From assembly GCA_020726505.1 (NCBI GenBank), contig JAHLEZ010000007.1, positions 1,302,001 to 1,366,000 of the forward strand: a stretch of 64,000 nucleotides of DNA, given 5' to 3'. The position numbers and the translations under genes are program-made. The notes beneath the pieces are model-generated. The model saw only the letters and a list, made by a program, of their open reading frames with translations, made no database searches and was not told the DNA's origin. This DNA is from Leptodontidium sp. MPI-SDFR-AT-0119. Its lineage: Eukaryota > Ascomycota > Leotiomycetes > Helotiales > Leptodontidiaceae. Each line of letters begins with the position of its first letter. Position 1 is the first letter of the stretch. Shown in pieces: positions 10,703 to 23,769 of the stretch.

Positions 10703-13535
10703 CTACCTCACCATCCCACCCATATAAACCTCCAAACCCGCCTGCTGATTCGCACTTCCGCTACTTCCCGAACTCCTCACACTTGCATTACTCCTATCAA
10801 CGCTCTGTCTCGAACTCCGATTCCTACTCAACGGAAAACTCGGTATGCGACTCGACAGCCCGCCAAACCCGCTCCTCGAGCCCGCACTAGTCGAGAGCGA
10901 TAATCTAGCACTACCACTCCCAGGACTCGTACCCATCGCTCTCCCGCTCCCAGTACCTAGACTAGCCGTCCTCCCACCACCATCCTGTAGATTCTCGACA
11001 AATGCTGCTGGGAAGAGGCCCCATTTTCCCCTACTGGATTGGCCGGACCAGCACCATTGATCTTGGAACGTGTAGCCGATGCAGGTTATTTTATCACCCT
11101 TGTTGAATCGTAACCAGCCTCCATCTTTCGTGTCTTTAGGCTTGAAATCCCAGCGCGCGGTGGCGATTAAGCTACTTTGAGGACTCATGAGAACGTCCTC
11201 TTTGGCTGGTGTTTCAAGCATGATTTCACTTGCTGGGAAAGCGCCTCGTTCACCGTCATGATAGCCCATACACCATTTTCCTCCAAAACGTTCGGGAAAT
11301 GTGATACCTACTATTCTGGCTCCGTTCGCAAACTTTAAGACTGGGTTTCCCTCAGGGTCACGAGAACTGCTGCGGGTATTTTTGGGGTGGTGGGTACTGG
11401 TTGCTTGACCTGAGGGTCGAGTGGCTACTTTTTGAGCGATTTCAATCATGCTGTAGGCTGCTGTGGAGGGGAGAGACGTTGTGAAGTGGATGTCGAAATC
11501 GACGACTTCGGGTGGTTGGAAGCCATAGAGAGTTGTGATGCCGGCGATTTGTGGGAGGGGCCGTTGATGTTTAGCGAGGTGGCGGAAGAGTTGAGAGACG
11601 GAGAAGAACACCGTGGCGTCGTGTTCTTCTGTAGTTTTGTGCTCGTCAATGCAGAAGATGCACTGGAGGAATTAGCAGAGACTTGGGCTGAAGAGGAGTG
11701 AACTTACGGCATAGATAGGCTCCTCCACAGAATTTGTCTTGAGATGGCATTTTGAAATGAATCTTTGCCGCCATCTGATCCCGCTGTTGCCATATATCCC
11801 AGATCCTGTACCAAGTTAGTTGGTGCTGGAAACGCGTAGCGAGCGACCTACTTTCTAACAACCTATCCTTCTCAACCTCATTCCATCCCACTTCATACGA
11901 GCATTTGATACACCTCGCCGATAGCGATATATTGTAGTTGCCCTGATAGGCCTGTTAGTATCCTGTGTTATTAACAAAATCAAAGCGACAAGAGGTATAC
12001 TTACAGATGGCCTCTTCACAACTTTCAAGCCATTCTCGCCTTTCAATATTGCTTTGGACCCCTCACAGAAGCCGCCAAACTTGTAAAAAGAAGTATCATG
12101 TCGAATAGGGTAGTCGATGGAGTTCACGGAGGCAGTTGGTGTGGGTTGGTGGTAAAATGGCTCGTCGGACCCTACAACGATTTTCTCGTTGTCGTAATCA
12201 ATTCCGTTCGCAACTTCAAGACCTGGTTCTACGCCTTTGCCAAAACCTGGAGTCTGGAGAGTCGTAGCCAGAGCGCCTCCTCCTAAGCTGCCCCAAGTGT
12301 CCGTACCTCCCGAGGTTCGATGTTCACTAAGAGGAGGGCTTAGTGGAGCAGCTCGAAGACCAAATATTGAGTCCTGGCTATCTTTTCTTTGAGTATGACG
12401 CTCTGGACGTTCTGGGATAGAACTATGCCGCGATCCTTGTGAAGCCTGACTTCTTTGCCTAGTCATCAACGTCCCATACCCGAAACTAGGCCGTGGGCCA
12501 CTGCTTGGGCTCACAGGCAGGCTTGCGAGTACTGGGGAGCTTGCGAGTACTGGGGAGAGGGGATAATCGATGAATGTCTCATTCTCCCTCCCCTCGTCAA
12601 TAGAAGATACGGATCTTCGAAGTTCGTTTAGAAATGATAATCTTGACTGTCTCCTCCTTTCGAGGAATTCCTCGTTTGCATCTACTCTAGAACGCACTAC
12701 ATCCCTGGATATCAAGCGCTGGTCTACTTCGGGGAGTGACGAGGGCGATATTTCCCGAGACGACTGCCGTCGCTGAGATGGGCTGCCAGAGTTATGTAGC
12801 GGTGCCCCCAGGTGGAATTGGGACGGACTGTCGATTGCCCACGGATTTTTGGGTCTTGAAGGTTCTGGGGGATCTTCAACTATCGGTGAAATGGCCTGTA
12901 GAGACTCGGCTGGTGAAATACATTGGGCTGTCGGCGGTAAAGGCTTCCGTAGTGTCGGTGACCTTTCCAACCTCATGCTCGTCAGCTGAGCTCTATCATC
13001 TTTCGGCTTCTCTTGCGCATGGGTTTGCGCTGCCACCAATCGATCCCGCAGAGCATTCAATATATTTATACATGTCGTGCTACAATTCTGCGCTTCCTCT
13101 GCTGCCTCCGCACATGTCACCGGATTGAACGATTGGGGATCCTCCTCTATTTCGTCAATTCGATCGCGGACTTCGATCCTGAGGTTCTTCAACTGGTTCT
13201 GGATCGCTTCTAGATAATCATTTCAGTTAGCAACTTAGTTACAGTACCAGTGCTATTCTCCCGCCAAAAATCCAGAGCCGGACAAACTCACTATCCTCAA
13301 CCAGTGTTTTGGTGAACGGTTCTCCGCATCTCGCAGTATTTTGGCGGTAGGCATCCGCGACAGCCTGGGAGCTCCGTTCCAACGATTTCTGGAGGGTCTG
13401 GGCAGCCTCGGAAATCTGCAGCGCTTGTGCAGCTGGTACTGTGCTTGCGGATGCCGTTAATCTGCCGGCTACTTTGATTCCTGCCTCGAGAGCCTTCAAA
13501 AGTACTCTCACGGGTGCGACGAAGTCGTCCCCCAT
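10703..13535 (-). CDS. Large SH3-domain scaffold-like protein
   Basis: Exons 13535-13292, 13209-12005, 11942-11852, 11805-11708 and 11662-10703 sum to 866 codons (865 aa); an in-frame ATG at 13592 would add 19 residues. The N-terminus is a helical fungal domain (ALEAGIKVAGRLTASA), followed by a helical segment (LKNLRIEVRDRIDEIEED) and a long Ser/Pro-rich disordered middle. Then SFYKFGGFCEGSKAILKG leads into a zinc-ribbon-like region with ARCIKCSYEVGW and CIFCIDEH. After FFSVSQLFRHLAKH come two SH3-like modules: GARIVGITFPERFGGKWCMGY and ATARWDFKPKD...DQWCWSGQS...GLFPAAFVENL. The Ser/Arg-rich tail is disordered. The architecture matches a conserved Pezizomycotina family of unknown function. 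A scaffold role, perhaps cortical or signalling, is inferred only from the SH3 modules. Confidence 0.78.
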
Positions 13536-13889
13536 TTCTCCCGTTGTCTGTTGTCTCGTCTCTCGGGCAAAGGCCGGCGGGCCAGGGATCACAAAGTCCA
13601 GTTCTTATCGGGTGGACTGTTGGTCGATCGTTGCGGTGGTTGGGTGCCCGGTTCCTGGGTCGATCGTTTCCTGTGTTGTCACTGACTGCACTGCGAATAG
13701 TTTCGTGGGCGAAGAAGGAAACTTGGAGAGTGTTCACGAAAGGGTGTGTGAAGTCAAGTCAAGTGAAGGGAAGAATGCCAGATGTGTGACTGCGGTCGGT
13801 CAGTCGGACACAGTCTTGGTCTTGGTCCTGGCTGGTCCTGGCCTTGGTCTTGGTCTTGGTACTCGTACTGCGATGCAGCCAGCGGCTCT

Positions 13890-13918
13890 GGAAGTGGAAG
13901 TGGAAGTGGAAGTGGAAG
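13890..13918 (+). repeat. (GGAAGT)n hexanucleotide repeat
   Basis: Nearly five perfect GGAAGT units in the region upstream of the SH3-protein gene. Confidence 0.85.
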
Positions 13919-14369
13919 AGAGGCTGGGCTGGACGGGGTCCACAGCTCTCGCCCGCCTTGTGTTTCGTTGGCAGGAGAGGAGAGACGAGACCAGAGGGGA
14001 GCAGCGAGGAGGGGAAAAGCCACAGGGCTTCTGCCTTACCAGAAAGCACTCACTTACGCACTCACAGGTCGCTCTAACATTGCTGAAAACAGCCTGGAGG
14101 CGTTATACTTTTGAAGAGAGTGGTCCCAGGGCTGTGCATGTGCATATGCATTGCCTTGCCCAGCCCTGCCCTGCCCTGGACACAGCCAAAAGATGGGACG
14201 AATAGGTAACGGCCATCTTCTCTTTCCGCAACTCTGCCACTGCACATGGTGGAACACGGGGAACTCGGAGGGGAGGTTGAGGCTGTGAAGCTACGAAGGA
14301 CTGCTGAAGCTTGAGAAAGGTTGAAGTCAGTTGAAGTGGGGCACGGTACTTTTGTCTTACACGGTATTG

Positions 14370-14385
14370 CTGTACTCGAGTACAG
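14370..14385. repeat. 16-bp perfect palindrome
   Basis: CTGTACTCGAGTACAG reads identically on both strands. It lies about 0.8 kb upstream of the SH3-protein start. Could be a dimeric factor site or chance. Confidence 0.5.
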
Positions 14386-16650
14386 TGCAGGACTGTATCT
14401 ATCTCAGGTCTCCCTCCATAAATCTACGTCACTTTCAAAGATCTAGCTAGACATGGATAATTCGGAAATCCCCTCTTAAGGTTATCAAAATCCCTCAAGT
14501 GAGGCTTCCATCCCAGACATCCATCCATTCTGACAGCTCCCCGCACTATCCTCTCGATACAAAGCATGACATTTCCAGGTTGGCACGATCTTGATCCGAG
14601 AGATAGGATGGAATCCTTGAATGAGGTAAAAACTCCCGGTCAGGGTAAGGATAAATAAAGGAAGGCAAACCTGGCGAACCCTGACCTGGCTCAAACATCC
14701 CTGTTCTCCCTCTCTCTGTGTGTGGCACAGTACAGGAGAAGGATCGTGAGATGTCAGGCAGAAGCTTTAACTTTATGTACCGAGTCTCTGGGACGAAGGA
14801 TCAAGGCAATTGCGCGATTAAATGACGTCCAACGAGAGGGAAGGCTGTTGTTGAGTTGGAATTACTTGGTAATTGTGTTCTACCCTGAGTTCGAGCAATA
14901 TGAGCCGAAAATGAACCGATGCCATTTCACGACATCGTAGCCTCGTCACTCTCTCGTTCAGCCAAAACAGATAGGAAAAAAAATACTTGCATAAATCTCT
15001 TGAATTATTTGCACAAGCAAAGGCGGGTTATGCAAATTCCTGATAAACGATTATCCGGGTCGAGGAAGTTCCGCCGTGGTCGGTTCAACGTATTTTCCGA
15101 TACTCGGTGAGGGAGAGGGAGAGAGGACCCAGCCAACACTCTGTCCTCCCAAAAGCCGTGTACATATACCCAACCCATAATCACAAAACCCATCAATTTC
15201 ACACTCTTACCTGACCAAAAGAATCAAATAATCCCACCAGACTCAGGTGCCATCACGGATTCCCTTTATCGCATTCGTATTCGCAAAATCCAATCCAAGG
15301 GTCGGCCAGCTCAACGACCAACTTCCGAAACAACAATCAACAAACAGAAACACACAACCACACGCGCAAAGGCCAGACCAACAACCAAGCGCAACAAGGC
15401 AGATAAGAGATAGCAAGCAGATAGCAAGCAAGCAAGTACCTACCTAGCCTCTTCTTACAGCCTCAGACTGCTATGTGCAACAAAAAAAAAACAGGACAAG
15501 AGATGTCCCCGCCAATTTTCCATCCCTTCCCCCTTCCACAGATCGACAATCGATCGCTAGAGTGAGTGGTCTGGGATTTATGCTTTTTTTGGGGGCCGCT
15601 CGGGTTTTCGGACTTAGGGGTTCGAGGCACAAATACCGTACCCAGGTGGTTTGTTGAGGACACATGGGTTGGCTTATATTTCATTTATTTCTCTTTCTTC
15701 GCTGGTCCTCTCCAGTATCGTACAAAACTATCCTACAGTATGCTCATCACCAAACCCCCTTTCTTGTTCCCATCCAAGAAGATCCCAAGATACAAAACCC
15801 CCTTCACAATTCTCCTCAAAACCCAAATCCGATCTTCGATCTCGAAAATTCAATAAATCCCCATCACGGGATGTATGCATGCATGCATAAGCACTTGTTA
15901 TGCACGATATTCTATTTTTAAGCTTTCTGTTGCACATCGCAGATATCTAAAAGTCGACGTTAGTCGACCGGTGTCGATGCTTGCATGACTTAGTGGGGAA
16001 TGGTTATCCGATGGAGGACTTCCTATTCGTTGGTTGGAGGGACCCCCTGCACAGAAGAGCATCCAGACCTCGGAACTCAAGACCAAAACTCCAAGCTCAA
16101 ACCGAAGTCAGTCAGTCCATCGTGGATTTGGATGAGAAAGATGGCGCTAGTTCTTTCCTATCTGCTGATTTCCTCTCCTCCTTGTTATCATTCTTCTTCA
16201 GAAGAACGTACTCATCAAACCAGGTATCAAGTGAGTATTTCGTCCAGAAAACCCCAAAAACTAATCGTTTTTAAGTGTCTCAGGTCACAGCTTAATCTAC
16301 TTGGACCATCTTAAGTTAAGGTTTAGCAATTCTTATCCTTATTTAGACGTGCTACCCAAGCCCTTCTATCTATCTGCGTGTGGGCAGATTGAAGAGGGGG
16401 AGTCCGTTTGTCTACAGTTGCCGCTTCGAACTTACATGAGAAGAAACCTTCCCGAAACGAGGCTATCACAGCAAGGAGAGTATCGAGTGTCATTTACTGC
16501 ATGAATCATTCATGAATTCGATCTTCGGATTTCCATCTCAAGAATGCCATCAGTGTCCTGGAAAGCAAGAAAAGACATCAAGCATTACCAACATCCGCCG
16601 AGCGCCACTACCCTCCCTCCCCCCATTAGCCCAATTTCAATCCCATCCCC

Positions 16651-17820
16651 TCAAGTCCTCCTCCCCCTAACAATCCCCTTCAACCTCCTCAATCCAAACA
16701 TACCCGGCAGAACCCAATCAAAAGCCCACCTCCCGAGCCACGTATCCACGAACCAAACCAAGAAACTCTTATTGCCCCTCCAAAGCCACTTCTTCATCCT
16801 CCACGCCGGCTTCAGCGCCTCGCTCACCACCCCCCTCGCATAAACATCCGTCGCCATGGCCCCATCCTGACTATGTTTAACCCTCCGTTGGAAATCCCCA
16901 CTGATATCAAGATACAGACTATCCTCACTCAACACCCTCTCGGTTCTCGCGATGCGACTCTGCACACCACCGGTGATAACGACTAGGACGCGCACATCGA
17001 ACGGCTCGAGTTCCAGACGGAGGGTCTGCGAGTAGGAGTGTAGGGCGGCTTTGGAAGCGTTGTAGACGGATCCGAAGACGTAGGGGACTATAGCTGCGAC
17101 GGAGCCGATGTTGAGGATGAGGCCTTTGGAGGCGATGAGGAGGGGGATGAAGGATTGGGTCAGGGCGATGATGGCGAAGAGGTTGGTTTCGAAGCAGGCG
17201 CGGGCGTCGTCGAGGTCGACTTCTAGGGCTGGGAGGGTGCAGTTACGTCCGCTGTCATACCAGTCAGTTCCTCATCCTCGCGCAATCTCGAGAGCAATAA
17301 TTTCAAAGGGAGGAGGAAGATGTGGGCAGCAGTTGGAGGAAGAAGAGGAGCACATACGCATTATTAACCAGAATATCCAACTTCCCCCCAGTCAACTTCT
17401 CAACCTGCATCCTCGCCTCCGCAATACTCTCTTTACTCGTAACCTCCAGACCGAGGGTCGACATGCCCATCGCCTCCAAATCTTGGATAGCTTCTTTCGT
17501 TCGCGCTGTCGCTATGACATGCAAGCCTAGAGTGGTAGCAAAAACTCAATCAGCTCCCCGACACTTGCGATGTAGTAAATTGCAAAGCAACGAAGGCTTG
17601 AATGCTCGAGAGTTTTGAGAAACTTTTTACTCACCTTTGGCGTGGAACTCTCGCGCCAGAGCATGACCAATTCCTCCCGGTGAACAGCTGTAAGTGTGGT
17701 GTTAGATTTTTGGTTAAGCTGGATGAGAGAGGGGAGATGGATGGATGCCCAGGCTTTGGCGTTTTGAAATGCGACGTACCCTGTAATGAGAACACTCTTT
17801 CTTGACTTTTCTACTGACAT
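16651..17820 (-). CDS. Short-chain dehydrogenase, AYR1-like 1-acyl-DHAP reductase
   Basis: Exons 17820-17780, 17687-17635, 17526-17358 and 17251-16651 give 287 aa. The Rossmann cofactor motif TGCSPGGIGHALA sits at residues about 13-25 and is followed by VIATART, where a basic residue after the second strand favours NADPH. The NNAG motif (ILVNNAG), catalytic Ser in LNIGSVAA and YNASKAAL with the Tyr/Lys pair are all present. The TGCSPGGIG form and the C-terminal basic/aromatic region (WLWRGNKSFLVWF) match Ayr1-type NADPH-dependent 1-acyldihydroxyacetone-phosphate reductases of lipid droplets and ER, which act in phosphatidic acid synthesis and triacylglycerol turnover. Substrate assignment is by family resemblance; many fungal SDRs of this subgroup are uncharacterised. 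Confidence 0.82.
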
Positions 17821-18290
17821 GGTAGTATTGGCGATATATTTGTTTGGTCAATTTATCGAAGACTTCTCATAGAAGGTTGGCTTGATTGAAGTTGTTGAGT
17901 GATGTTTGGGAGAGCATGAGCATGAGATTCGCGACACTGACAAGAGCCGAGGTCTCCCACTCCTAGTGTCTTAGACCCCTGGATTTAGCAGGGGTGAGCT
18001 TGGGGGGATTGTTAAGGATCACGGGAGTATTGGGAACCAATGCAGTGAGAATCCTCTTGTAATATTATTTCCAGATACAATAATCCTTCATTCTCGAAGC
18101 AACTCTATCATGATTTGTTCGAAACTTTTGTGAGTCCTAACAGAGCTCAAATTCAACCAGCCGTTACCACACACCATCATAGCAACATAACAAAATCTAA
18201 ACAGCAAAGGAAAGACATTGAAGATCCCTGGAAGGAGAGATGACAGCAAGTCTAGAAGCAAAATGTGTGAATCATGGTATAGATATATCG
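17821..18290. other. Intergenic, 5' of reductase
   Basis: Promoter of the reductase and 3' flank of the Ser/Thr-rich gene. No other feature seen. Confidence 0.5.
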
Positions 18291-21200
18291 TTACCAGAGC
18301 CATCGGCGACCGGCATTGCGTCTGGCAACTCCGCCAAAGTTATATCCGCCATAGGCTGGGGGATTGTATGGCTTTGGAGTGCTGGTTGGAATGGGACCAT
18401 AGGCGTACGGGTAGCCACCAGGGGTTAGAGTCTCGGCAAGTAGGTCGCTGGTTGCAAGAGATGTGACCAAAGTAGATGGGATTGATGTGGTCTCCGTTGA
18501 TCCAATGGAGGAGGACGAAGAGCTCGTGAAGGCACCTACAAAATTGATGTTAGCCAAGCTTAGCAAGCATCAGGAGGTATTCTTACCATCAGCTGTCGAT
18601 GTAGCCTCTGAAGGGTCCGAGATCGAACTGTTAGAAGCCGATGGCAAATCTCTAGCCTTGGTCGACGAGACTGTGCTACGCGTCAGTGTGCACGATGTGC
18701 TGCTCGACAAGTATGTGGTCGAGGTCAAGAAGACCGTTGAAACAGACGGCAATCCGGTCCCAGTTCCAGCCAAGGCCGTGGAGGACGAGTTTCCGGGGTA
18801 CGGAGGGCTGACAGTGGACAGTGGAGGAATGTAGGTGAACGAAGTGGAGATGCTGCTCGATTCAGTCGGAGTACCTATGACTGCGCTTGTTCCTGTGGAG
18901 CTTGAAAGGCTGACTGTTCCGGTGGGACCGATTACTGAGCTCGAGTTGGAACGAGATACATATGGAGCGGATGAAGACAGCGATGTCACGACCCCAATAG
19001 CAGAGCTAGTTCCTGTGACAGAGATACTTCCGGTGCCTGTGGGACCAACGACGGAGCTTGAGTTGGAAGGAAAGCCGTAAGGAGCAGAGGAGGACAGCGA
19101 TGTCACAACACCAATGGCCGAGCTGGTCCCGGTAACACTCGAGATGCTGCCTGTGCCAGTTGGTCCAGCTATTGAGCTGGAGCTGGAGGGAAAGCCGTAA
19201 GGAGGAGACGACGTTGATGAAGTCAGGACACCATCTCCTGTACTTGTAGAGGACGGGAAGCTTCCTGTACCTGGAAGGACATAGCTCGAGCTTGATGGAA
19301 TCCCATGCGGCGCTGAAGTGGTTGAGCCAAAGGTTCCACCATTCGATGCGGTTGATGAAGGAAGGCTGCTACTTCCAGTTGGACCCACAATTGAACTCGA
19401 GTTCGACAACGGGAAGGGGACAGATGAAGTGAATGGCCCTTCAGCGGAAGAGGTGCCGAAACCCCCGGAGACTGTCGACGAGTAAGGGGGAAGCGTATAT
19501 AAAGTGGAATGTCCGGATATTGTTGAGCTTGGGTACGCTCCGGCTCCGGTGGCCAACGACGACGAGTTTGTTGTTGGATAGGGAGGTGTTGTAGACTCGA
19601 TAGAAGATGAGAATCCGCCCGAGATACTAGATTCTGAGGGTCCAGTTGTCAGAGGGCCTACTGTGCTACTCGAGGATGCTGGTAGGGTCACGGTTATCTG
19701 GGTGGTGATTCGAATTGTTGTGTCTGTGCCAATAATACCGCTGGCTGACGAACTCGTATTTGCCGAATGTGGGGGAGATGTTTTCGACAAAGTGTACGGT
19801 GCTGTGCCACTAGGGTATATCGAGTATCCAGTACCGGTAGGGCCCTCTGAGCAAGTGGTGTTGGTGTAAGGGTATGGGCCAGCTGTGCTTGATGCCGAAG
19901 TTGGGATGGATACGCTAGGCGATGTTGATGTAAGAACTCCGCCAGTCAAGGTACTCGATGTATCGATCGAGGTTGAATCCGATGATGGCCCAGAATATGT
20001 AGTTCCGGTCGGTCCAACGGCAGTTGATGAATTGGAAATAGAGTACGGGGCTGAAGTTGGAACAGAGGAACTCGAAAAGCCACGAGAGGGGGTTGAAGTT
20101 GCAATCCCGCCAGTCAGACTGCTGGAGAGATCGGTTGACGTAGAAATTGTCTCTGGTGTTGTGGACGACGATCCTGTCGGAGCTACCGAGGACGATGAGT
20201 TGTAGTAAGGGGCTGAAGTTGAAATAGAGAAACTACTGAAGCCAACTGAAGGTGTCGAGGTCGCAGTTCCTTCAGTCAACGTACTTGAAACATCGGTTGT
20301 TGTAGGACTTGTTACTTGTTCCGTGGAAGATCCAGTGGAAACAGCAACTGTCGATGAATTGGAACCATATGGAGCAGATGTAAGAACCAGGGAGCTGCTA
20401 AATCCAATGGATAGAGTCGAGGTCGGAACTCCGCCAGTCAAAGTGCTTGATATCTCAAGAGAGGTTGTGTTCGTGTACAGACCTGAGGTGCTGGATGACG
20501 GGAAGATTCCTGAAGACCCAGTGCCAGAAGGGAATGTTGTCACGCCCGAATTGGTGACCGTCTGGGTGATTTGGGAAGTCACAATCGTGGTAGTAAGGTC
20601 CTCACTGGAAGAGCTCGAAGATGAAGCCGATGGCGGAGTGGAGACATTACTGCTCTGCGATGTGGACGTAAACGAGCCACCTGCTGTCGAGGTTGTCTGG
20701 GAAATTGTTGACACCGGGAAACTCGATACACTTTCGATCAACATATTAGCACCGCTTTATTCAAAGTCTCAAAGGCAACAGAGTGCTGGACGCACAAACA
20801 AGATTTCATGAAATTGGGCTCAAACAAGGAAAAATGCAATACACTGACCTGATTGATGAGGATTTCGTGGCAATACTTGATGAGGTCACGGCAGGCAGGG
20901 ACGTAATGGCCGATGCTGTTCCGATACAACTACAGGCAGACGAAATTGATGATGGCGAGTCTTTGCACTGGGAGACATACGAGGGAAGTCCTGTTGTTGC
21001 AGTGTTGATGGTTGTTGTGTAAGTTGCACAGAATTCTGCAGCAAGTGAGGATGAGCGAATGACTTGTCGAAGGCAGTTGTTCTTGTTGCACTTCACGGGT
21101 TTTGTTGTGCCGGTAGGAGGGGACGAAGTGATGGGTGAGTATGGCTGGGAGCTCGTGCTCGATGTGACGACCCCACCAGCTGTTGAGGAGGTCTCACCAA

Positions 21201-21978
21201 GGCTTGTCGAGGTCGCCGAGGAAGACTTAGACGTGGTGGTTGTTGACCCGTATGCATCTGAGGTCAGGGTGCTTGAGAGTGAAGTGAAAATTCCGATAGC
21301 ACTTGAAGTAGTTTCGCCGGAACTTAAAGTCGAAGGATCGGATGAGAAATCAGATGATGTGCTGCTCCCAATTTCAGAAACTTCCGAAGATGTCGAGAGC
21401 CCACTGGTGGTTGGCGGGGTGTACAGTGGTGGAGATGATGTTGTACTGGTGAAACCGCCATCAGCAGTCGAGGTCTCGAAGGTGGATGAAGCAGAATCTG
21501 TGGCAGTTGACAATCCGGAGCTGACAATGGAACTCGTGGTTGACGTTGGCTTAGACGATCCCCTAGAACTAGAAGTGTAGGCTGGATCGATCACGACGGA
21601 TGAGACTGTAATTGACGAACTGGAGGACGACACAGGAGTAGGGACTACCAAATGATACGTAAGCGACACATCACTTCGAATTATCTTGAGTCACTTACCA
21701 GTATATGGATCAGCAGAAGTTGCTTCACCATCCGAAGTGGCAGTCGACAGGGCCGAGCTGGATGTTTTCTCGACAGTTGGAGCCGGTCCATAACCCGGGT
21801 AGGTATACCCACCATAGGCGACAGGATTTGCACCATAAACACTGTACTGACGAGGCAAATTACGGACATCCTGGGCCTCGTGGTGCTTTGCTTGGAACCA
21901 GCTGGGAAGACCGTTGATGCCTGGGGCCAGTACCAGAAGGATTGATGCCGAAGCAAGAGAGCGAGTGTTGACTCTCAT
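18291..21978 (-). CDS. Large Ser/Thr-rich secreted or cell-surface protein (1154 aa)
   Basis: Exons 21978-21699, 21644-20849, 20730-18587 and 18535-18291 sum to 1155 codons. I start at ATG 21978 because the ATG at 21999 lies before a plausible splice acceptor (ttttgcag) and the later one begins a signal peptide (residues about 1-23, hydrophobic SASILLVLAPGI). A Tyr/Gly/Pro-rich box follows (AYGGYTYPGYGPAP). Then a Ser/Thr-rich part, a six-cysteine module (CNKNNCLRQVIR...EFC...SQC...SACSC), and about 700 residues of degenerate repeats with the cores NSSSxVGPTG and SAPYGFPS. The C-terminus again is Tyr/Gly/Pro-rich (YGPIP, YGGYNFGG) and ends basic, without a GPI signal. The NCLRxxIR-type cysteine module recurs in fungal secreted proteins. 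Expected to be heavily O-glycosylated; a role in wall or surface adhesion is inference. Confidence 0.75.
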
Positions 21979-23769
21979 CTTGACCTGCAAAACCATCATG
22001 TCAATATATGTTTGCCTCTCTCCGAATGAGGTTCTAGGATGCTCATGGTGGACTCACGGCTTCTGATTGTCACGACGAGTCAAACTCAATGGAGGCAAAC
22101 GAGTGTGATGCTTTTCAAGCTGGGAACGAGTGATGGGGGCAGGAGGGTGCTGTATGGGCAGTACGCCTTGTCTCTCAATCGATACCCAGCACTTCACGAG
22201 ACGTGATACCGAAGAGGCAGGTTGAATGTTGAAGGGAAAAGAGAAACGAATGTGGGATATGAGAGGAGAAGAGAAGATATAAGAAAACCGAAGTGAGAGG
22301 AAGTGAAGGTGGTTGAGCAGTATGAAATGAGATGAGAGGAGATGAAATGGCCAGGTCGCCTACGTAGACCGGGAGGGCAGCAATGTTCCGGACTCTCCCG
22401 CTCCAGCTGGAAAGGGGAGGCGCGTTTGGCGAAACCTCAGAAGAACAGAGCTACATACAGACTACTACCAGATATGAACAAATCTCTGACGTGGAGCACG
22501 GGATAAGAGGCAGGACCAGTCAATTGCCAGTATTCCATCACGTCATCAGCCTATTTCGTTTCAACAGGACGTACATACCATGTCGAGACTCGAGTACCCG
22601 GCCCGTTTGTGCTCATGTAAGTTGGCCTTCATCAGGTTGAGGGAGGAAAGAACGAGGCCATACCCCACTAGACACGGATCGAGGAGGCATCTCACGCTCA
22701 ATGTTCACGGGAGACCATGCCTCCTTCATTTGGAGAGCAGCTTTACCATCGGATTTCGAGTTCTAGATGTCAATTGAGAGTTTCACAGCATCTAACCTGA
22801 GAACGAGGCTGACTGCATTCTGTCTATCGTCCATCGACGAGGGCAAGGGCCAGGGGCCAGGGGAAATCTCAACAAGCTCTGCAGCCTCCCGTCGAGCTTG
22901 GCCCTTCAAGTGAGGTACCCTCATTGAATGTTCCTTGCTTCAAGATTCAAGAAACTCGAGAGGGCGTTTGTGTGCACTTCGAAGGCTTGAATTGGGAGGG
23001 TTGTGCATCGATCAGGGTTGGTTTGAGCTCGGCTTGACGGGAGAGATATGTGCCCTTCAACAACACGAGTAGCCTCGCTGCATGACCTCGACATGAAGAG
23101 GGCGTGACACACTGATCGTCCGTCTGCAAAGCTGCCGTTGGCTTTCGGATAGCAGCTTTCTGTGCTCGAGGAACTCTGTTTGCAAGAGCCGGAATGGAGA
23201 CGTGTCATTGGTGGACCTGAGATTAATTTCCTGCGTTTGCACAGAAAAGACTTGTCGATGCCAGATACAGCTATCTTGTATGACCGTCTATCCCCCATAT
23301 GGGGCACATCAGCCGATTTCGATGTGTTGAACTGTCACGACTTGTGCAGATGCTCTCATGCTGTAGCTCGAGATCTGGACGGCAATGCAAGACCTGCATG
23401 ATCTGGGTCGTATAGCTTGATTATCTTGATTGCCATCCGGTTGGAATACACGGAGCCTTTTTGTTTGAGTTCCAGAGTCTTAAATTGAAAGGTGAGGATT
23501 CAAAGAAATTTCCCTCTAACTAGTGCTACTCGCTTCGAATCCATGCAATTTCACCCAATCAACGCCATGCTTTCATGATTTTCTTTCCTTCCAAACAAAC
23601 AAACAGAAAATGCTGGAAATGAAGAGTTTGAAGAAAAATGAGACCCTGCGATGTGACTGCATGCACTCGAAGCCGTGATACGAGGCCATCGAAGCGACCC
23701 GCATGCAGCATTGCGATCAGACGATGGTTGTACAATCAACGCATAATCTCGGGAGGCTGCACCCCTGCA
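21979..23769. other. Intergenic region (1.8 kb)
   Basis: Promoter of the Ser/Thr-rich protein and 3' flank of the Rrt8-like gene. A possible 5'-UTR intron lies just before the start codon (acceptor next to 21985). No conserved ORF or RNA seen. Confidence 0.5.

Larger units (their letters stand above)
13536..16650. other. Long gene-poor intergenic region (3 kb)
   Basis: Upstream region of the SH3 gene plus the 3' flank of the reductase. It contains simple repeats (GGTCTT/GGTCCT-like near 13815-13860 and GGAAGT units at 13890-13918), a perfect 16-bp palindrome at 14370-14385 and an alternating TATGCATGCATGCATA palindrome near 15874-15889. Open frames across the repeats are low-complexity artefacts. 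I find no conserved gene, tRNA or ncRNA by eye. Confidence 0.5.

Noticed and set aside
13441..14205. 254-codon plus-strand frame
   Set aside because: Overlaps exon 1 of the SH3 gene and simple repeats; composition follows the repeats and no domain is seen.
19663..21580. Several plus-strand open frames of 70-173 codons (Val/Glu-rich)
   Set aside because: They are antisense to the Ser/Thr-rich gene, whose repetitive codons keep the other strand open.
22383..23401. Small open frames between the Ser/Thr-rich and Rrt8-like genes
   Set aside because: None exceeds about 130 codons or shows motif, signal peptide or splice-supported continuation.
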